64,000 bases of DNA. It comes from Methylorubrum aminovorans (lineage in GTDB: Bacteria; Pseudomonadota; Alphaproteobacteria; Rhizobiales; Beijerinckiaceae). The stretch is from NCBI RefSeq assembly GCF_022179725.1, contig NZ_BPRC01000001.1, forward strand, positions 930,001-994,000, read 5' to 3'. The stretch's first letter is position 1, and the number at the start of each line of letters is the position of its first letter. The translations under genes and the position numbers were made by a program. Of the stretch, positions 60,531-64,000 are shown in pieces. Below the pieces are notes generated by a model, which ran no database searches, had not been told where the DNA came from, and saw nothing but the letters and a program-made list of their open reading frames with translations.

Positions 60531-60748
60531 TCCTTCATCCCGCGCAGTGACCGCGCCGTCGATTGCGCGATCTCGATGATGAGAACCCCCGCGAACGTCG
60601 CGATGAACGCGCTCGCGACGCCGAGCATCAACGCGACGCCGATAGCCGGGTCTTCGCCGGCCTGTTGCTTCTGCCACGCAACCCACAGCCAGAAAGCGAC
60701 GCATGCTCCCTGAAGCGCAAGCCATGCGATCTGTCTGATGGCAGGCAT
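60479..60748 (-). CDS. Antisense two-helix membrane protein
   Basis: 89 aa. Two hydrophobic helices (IAWLALQGACVAFWLWVAW and VALMLGVASAFIATFAGVLI) with a polar loop. It is the only frame that fills the 207-base gap between the last two virion genes and overlaps both. Read against the late operon, so it would be silent or separately expressed; a lysogenic (moron) or holin-like role is possible. Confidence 0.55.
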   Translation of the reverse strand: MPAIRQIAWLALQGACVAFWLWVAWQKQQAGEDPAIGVALMLGVASAFIATFAGVLIIEIAQSTARSLRGMKDQSPSTLKPLDRSRSIT

Positions 60749-63700
60749 GTTTGACGATCTCATTCCGTCTGACGGTGCGCGTAGCGCGTCGAAGCAGCCG
60801 GGCATGTTTGACGACCTCGTGCCCCAGACGCAAGCGCCGGGCGTGCTCGGGCGCGTCAAGGATGCCGTGCGCTCGTTCGAGGCGGGCGGGGATCGGGGTA
60901 TTTCCGGGCTTCTTGGCCTGCCAGCGGATGCAGCTCAGCTTGTTGTCGCCGGCAAGGACTACGCAGACGCTTTCATTGCGGGGCGCCCCTACAACGACCT
61001 GAAGGCGGAGCGCGACGCCAAGGCTCTCGTGCGGCCGGAGCAATTCGAGCGCTTCGGCTCCGCCGCAGTCGGCCGGTCGCTGGATGCCGCCCGCGGGCCG
61101 GAATACAAGCCGCAGACGCAGCTTGGCGAGTATGCCCGCACGGTTGGCGAGTTTCTGCCGAACGCGGTGGGTGGCGGGCTGAGTGCCGGCGCCCGCGCGG
61201 CTCGGGTGGTCATCCCTGGTGTGGCGAGTGAGGCGGCCGGACGGGTGACGCAGGGCACCGCGGCCGAGCCGTGGGCGCGGGCTGGCGTGGGTATCGCCGC
61301 GGGCCTCGGCGTCAATGCTGCGACCCGGCCCGGCACAGCGGCCGGCACCGTTGCTCGCGCGGCGGGTGATCTCGCCCCGGCTGAGCGTCAGGTAGCGCTT
61401 GGTCGCTACGACGAGTTGATGGCTGCGGCTCGGGAGAACAACGTCCCGCTCTCGCCGGCCTTCGCCTGGGATGCCGCTACGAACGGCGCTTCAGACATGG
61501 CGAGCCTCTATCGCCACGCCGAGGCGATGGGGCGGATGCGCAGCTTCAATGCGCAGATGCCGGGCGCTGTTGATCAGGCGGCTCGGGCTCGGTTTGAGGC
61601 AGTTGCTCCTGTCGATAGCGCCCCGACGCTGCTGGGGGAGCGAGTTTCCGAGGCTGCGCAACAGGCCCTCGATACCTCGCCCGCCGGCCGGAACGTCGAG
61701 GCGGCGCTTCAGGCAACGGGGCCGCGCGTCACGCCGGATCAGGCCGGGCAGGTGATCCAGCGCGAGTTGCGCGGTGTCGTGGATGCCCGCGAGGCGGCCC
61801 GTTCTCAGCAGGCGGCGCGCGACTACGGCGTCGCTCGTGAGGCGCCTGAGCGGATCGGCATTGATCGCACCGTCACGGTGGAGCGGCCCGGCCCGCCCGT
61901 GCTGCAAACGCTCGACAATGGCGAGGTTCGGCCCCTCGGCTACGAGCCGCCGCCGCAGGGTCCGAGCACGCTCGCGTCAACGGCTCCGACGCGGCCGGAA
62001 GCGCCTGTTCAGGCCGGCGCACGCGGCCCGTCGCTGGCCCGCTACATCGCGGAGAACGGCGGCATCGGCCTAGAGCGCGGCGACATCAAAGCCGCGGGCT
62101 TGGATCGCTTTCGTCAGCCCGGCGTGTCCAATCTCGTCCGCGAGGACGGCCTATCGATCGACAATTACTGGCGTACGCGGCTGATTGAGCAGGGCTACTT
62201 GCCGCCCGACACGGCCGGCGCCGGTATGCAGCGCAACGTTCACGACGAGATCATCAACCTGCTGGAGGAAGAGGCTCGCGGGCGCCGCACGTACCCTTAC
62301 GACTACCTCGGCCGGGATGATGCGACGGGCTTCGGGCAAGCGCGCGACGAGTTCGCGGCAGCGTCCAGCCAAGCGCAAAACGATCTGCGGCGGGCGCTGA
62401 CAGAGGCCGGCATTGATCCGCGCTCGGCCGATCCCGGCGCGCTCGACCGGGCCGCAGCCGCTCTGGTCCGTGGCGAGACAAATGACCCGCTTTCCGCCTT
62501 TGAGAGCGTCGTCATGGCCGCTCGCGAGCCGGCGTCTCGCGGTCCTGCCTCGCGCCTTGTGCCGACAACGGTGACGGAAGAGATTTCCGCCCCGCGCTTC
62601 GGGCAGGTGAACCCGCAGGCAGCGCTTGACGCAATCGGTCGGCAGGTTCGCACCGCGAAGGGCGATGTGCGCTCCGAGTTGGAGCGGGTGCGCCGCGACT
62701 TCCTTGAATACGGCGCCGATCCCGTCTCGGGCGTTCGTGAGACGGATCTGTCCGTGGAAGGGTTGTTGCATGCCCGCGAGCGGTTGGATTTCCGGCTGTC
62801 GGAAGCCCAGCGCGTCGGCGATGCCACGAAGGTTCGCGATCTCCAGACGGTGCGTGCCGCGCTTGATGAACAACTGAAGGGCGTGCCGGAGGTAGCGCAG
62901 GCGGACGCCAATTTCGCCGCGAACAGCCGTCCGCTCGAACCCTTCACCGGCAACGCTCCCCTTGCCCGCGTCACGCAGCAAGATCCGCTGACTGGCCGGA
63001 TGGCGACGCCAACCGAACAGGTGCCGTCGCATCTTCAGGGGGCCTCGGCCACGCGGGAATTTCTGGCGAACGCAACGCCGGAGGCTCGGCGGGCCCTAGA
63101 AGGGCGCGTTACGACGCAGATCCTCGACCAAGCCCGTGGGTTTGATGGTCGCGTGTCGGTTGACCGCCTCCGTTCCGCGATGCGCGAGAGCGAGGACGTG
63201 CTTTCTCAGGTGCCGGAGGTTCGCGAGCGTCTTGGGCGTGTCGTGGATGCGCAGGCGGCGCGGGATCGGCTGAACGGCACGCTTGTCGGCAAGCTTGCGG
63301 CGCGGGACCGTACCACGGCGCAGGCGATCGACACGCTGTTCCCTCGCGGTGGCGATCTTCTGCCGAACGGCGAGCGCGAGATCGGCGCCGCGGTCGCCGC
63401 CCTGGTTCGGCAGAACCCGGAGGCGGCCCGCCAATTGGTGCGCGCCAAGTTGGAAAGCGCCTTCAACTCGGCGACGAAGGATCTTCAGGGCGGGGCCAAC
63501 CAGATGGGCGGCGCTCGCTACCGCGCGCAGCTCGTCGGCAACCCGCAGGAGGCGGCCAACATTGCAGCCGCGGTGCGTGCGCTGCCGAATGGCGACACGC
63601 TCGCCGATGGCTTTGGCCGTTTTCTCGACGTGCTGAACGCTTCCGGGCGTCGGCAGAACGTCGGTTCGCGCACCGCTTACAACGAAGAGTTCCTGCGCGA

Positions 63701-63971
63701 GGCCCGCGACGGCTCCCGCGGAGAAGAGGCGCTGCGGCTTGCGGCCGGCGGCTTCGTGAAGCTCCCGGCCAGGGTGCAGGAGCGACTTGAACGCTGGCGC
63801 CTCGGCCGCAACGTCGATGAACTGGCTCGCCTCTTCAGCGATCCCGATGCGGTGACGGCCTTCCGCGGCCTGATCGCGACCGGAGACCGCGGCGGCAACA
63901 TCGCCGGCCCTGTCGCCCGCCTAACCGCCATTGCGTCCCGCAGCAGCACGCAGCCCCGCGAGAGCCGCTAG
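60738..63971 (+). CDS. Large internal virion / DNA-injection protein
   Basis: 1077 aa. N-terminus repeats a short motif: GMFDDLIPSD and GMFDDLVPQ. Long helical middle with many Ala, Arg and Gln (GRVKDAVRSFEAGGDRGISG, and ARGPSLARYIAENGGIGLER). Length and place fit the big injection protein of short-tailed phages. Ends 29 bases before the window edge. Confidence 0.7.
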   Translation: MAGMFDDLIPSDGARSASKQPGMFDDLVPQTQAPGVLGRVKDAVRSFEAGGDRGISGLLGLPADAAQLVVAGKDYADAFIAGRPYNDLKAERDAKALVRPEQFERFGSAAVGRSLDAARGPEYKPQTQLGEYARTVGEFLPNAVGGGLSAGARAARVVIPGVASEAAGRVTQGTAAEPWARAGVGIAAGLGVNAATRPGTAAGTVARAAGDLAPAERQVALGRYDELMAAARENNVPLSPAFAWDAATNGASDMASLYRHAEAMGRMRSFNAQMPGAVDQAARARFEAVAPVDSAPTLLGERVSEAAQQALDTSPAGRNVEAALQATGPRVTPDQAGQVIQRELRGVVDAREAARSQQAARDYGVAREAPERIGIDRTVTVERPGPPVLQTLDNGEVRPLGYEPPPQGPSTLASTAPTRPEAPVQAGARGPSLARYIAENGGIGLERGDIKAAGLDRFRQPGVSNLVREDGLSIDNYWRTRLIEQGYLPPDTAGAGMQRNVHDEIINLLEEEARGRRTYPYDYLGRDDATGFGQARDEFAAASSQAQNDLRRALTEAGIDPRSADPGALDRAAAALVRGETNDPLSAFESVVMAAREPASRGPASRLVPTTVTEEISAPRFGQVNPQAALDAIGRQVRTAKGDVRSELERVRRDFLEYGADPVSGVRETDLSVEGLLHARERLDFRLSEAQRVGDATKVRDLQTVRAALDEQLKGVPEVAQADANFAANSRPLEPFTGNAPLARVTQQDPLTGRMATPTEQVPSHLQGASATREFLANATPEARRALEGRVTTQILDQARGFDGRVSVDRLRSAMRESEDVLSQVPEVRERLGRVVDAQAARDRLNGTLVGKLAARDRTTAQAIDTLFPRGGDLLPNGEREIGAAVAALVRQNPEAARQLVRAKLESAFNSATKDLQGGANQMGGARYRAQLVGNPQEAANIAAAVRALPNGDTLADGFGRFLDVLNASGRRQNVGSRTAYNEEFLREARDGSRGEEALRLAAGGFVKLPARVQERLERWRLGRNVDELARLFSDPDAVTAFRGLIATGDRGGNIAGPVARLTAIASRSSTQPRESR

Positions 63972-64000
63972 GCGCCTCGCTGGCGCCCTCGGCCGCTGAC

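Larger units (their letters stand above)
21604..64000. mobile_element. Temperate phage, podovirus-like, integrated at tRNA-Lys (right end outside window)
   Basis: At least 42.4 kb. It shows the full temperate layout: integrase and excisionase at the tRNA, leftward early genes, a repressor/Cro switch with shared operators, rightward replication genes, a NusG-like late regulator and a virion operon with terminase, P22-type portal, N4 gp56-type capsid and gp10-type stabilisation protein. No tape-measure or tail-tube genes are seen, which favours a short-tailed virion. Genes overlap closely and no obvious decay was found, so the phage may be intact. Confidence 0.92.

Noticed and set aside
62151-63032. 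293-codon minus-strand frame inside the large injection-protein gene
   Set aside because: Antisense shadow with Arg/Gly-rich composition; it lacks hydrophobic or domain features, unlike the real antisense gene at 60479.

Overview
The window is high-GC DNA (about two thirds G+C) from an alphaproteobacterium. Gene content and protein style point to Methylobacterium/Methylorubrum or a close relative in Hyphomicrobiales; this is inferred from sequence style and was not checked by a database search. It has two parts: about 21.5 kb of ordinary chromosome, and about 42.4 kb of a prophage that runs off the right edge.

Chromosome (1-21603). The left edge cuts a lytic murein transglycosylase gene, followed by an NAD(P)H/quinone oxidoreductase-type flavoprotein and a GFA-family protein. 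Next is a complete C4-dicarboxylate uptake locus: dctA (minus strand) divergent from dctBD (plus strand). The shared intergenic region has a sigma-54 type -24/-12 promoter for dctA and two spaced upstream sites resembling rhizobial DctD boxes. Then come a soluble diguanylate cyclase and a GAF-PAS-PAS-PAS-GGDEF-EAL protein whose EAL domain is broken by one in-frame TAA. These are followed by gatB, a SAM methyltransferase, a cation-diffusion-facilitator transporter, two small hypothetical genes, an aromatic-ring FAD monooxygenase, the queuosine operon queA - nucleotidyltransferase - tgt, a small exported Cys-rich protein, a membrane-anchored SGNH/DltD-like protein, and tRNA-Lys(TTT).

Prophage (21604->64000). 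An element has integrated next to tRNA-Lys. Integrase and an excisionase-like gene lie beside the tRNA, with three repeated arm-type sites between the tRNA and the integrase. A leftward early operon (36768 to 21694) carries many tightly overlapping small genes. These include a C5-cytosine methyltransferase, an HNH nuclease, a RAD52-type annealing protein, a Gp157-like protein, a MazG-like pyrophosphatase, a protein with two DnaA domain-IV-like modules, two related nucleotidyltransferase-like proteins and a strikingly Ala-rich repeat protein. The switch region (36.8-38.5 kb) has a leftward S24-type repressor gene, a rightward Cro-like gene, and palindromic operators (CGGGA-N4-TCCCG) at both the leftward and rightward early promoters. 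The rightward early/middle genes encode small regulators, a VRR-NUC nuclease, a DUF1376 replication protein, a DEAH helicase, a primase/TOPRIM protein, an NrdR-type zinc ribbon, a second MazG-like protein and a NusG/RfaH-like protein.

The NusG-like gene sits directly before a 537-base gene-free leader. That leader starts with a promoter overlapping the nusG-like stop codon and holds a candidate terminator that competes with an alternative hairpin. The virion operon follows: small genes, terminase small and large subunits, P22-type portal, scaffold, N4 gp56-type capsid, connector proteins, a P22 gp10-type stabilisation protein, and three large or structural injection-type proteins, one with a transglycosylase domain. 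No tape-measure, sheath or tail-tube gene is seen, so the virion is probably podovirus-like. Tail spike, holin and endolysin genes are not recognised and may lie beyond 64000. The most interesting candidate system is late-gene control by a phage NusG paralogue acting on the structured leader.
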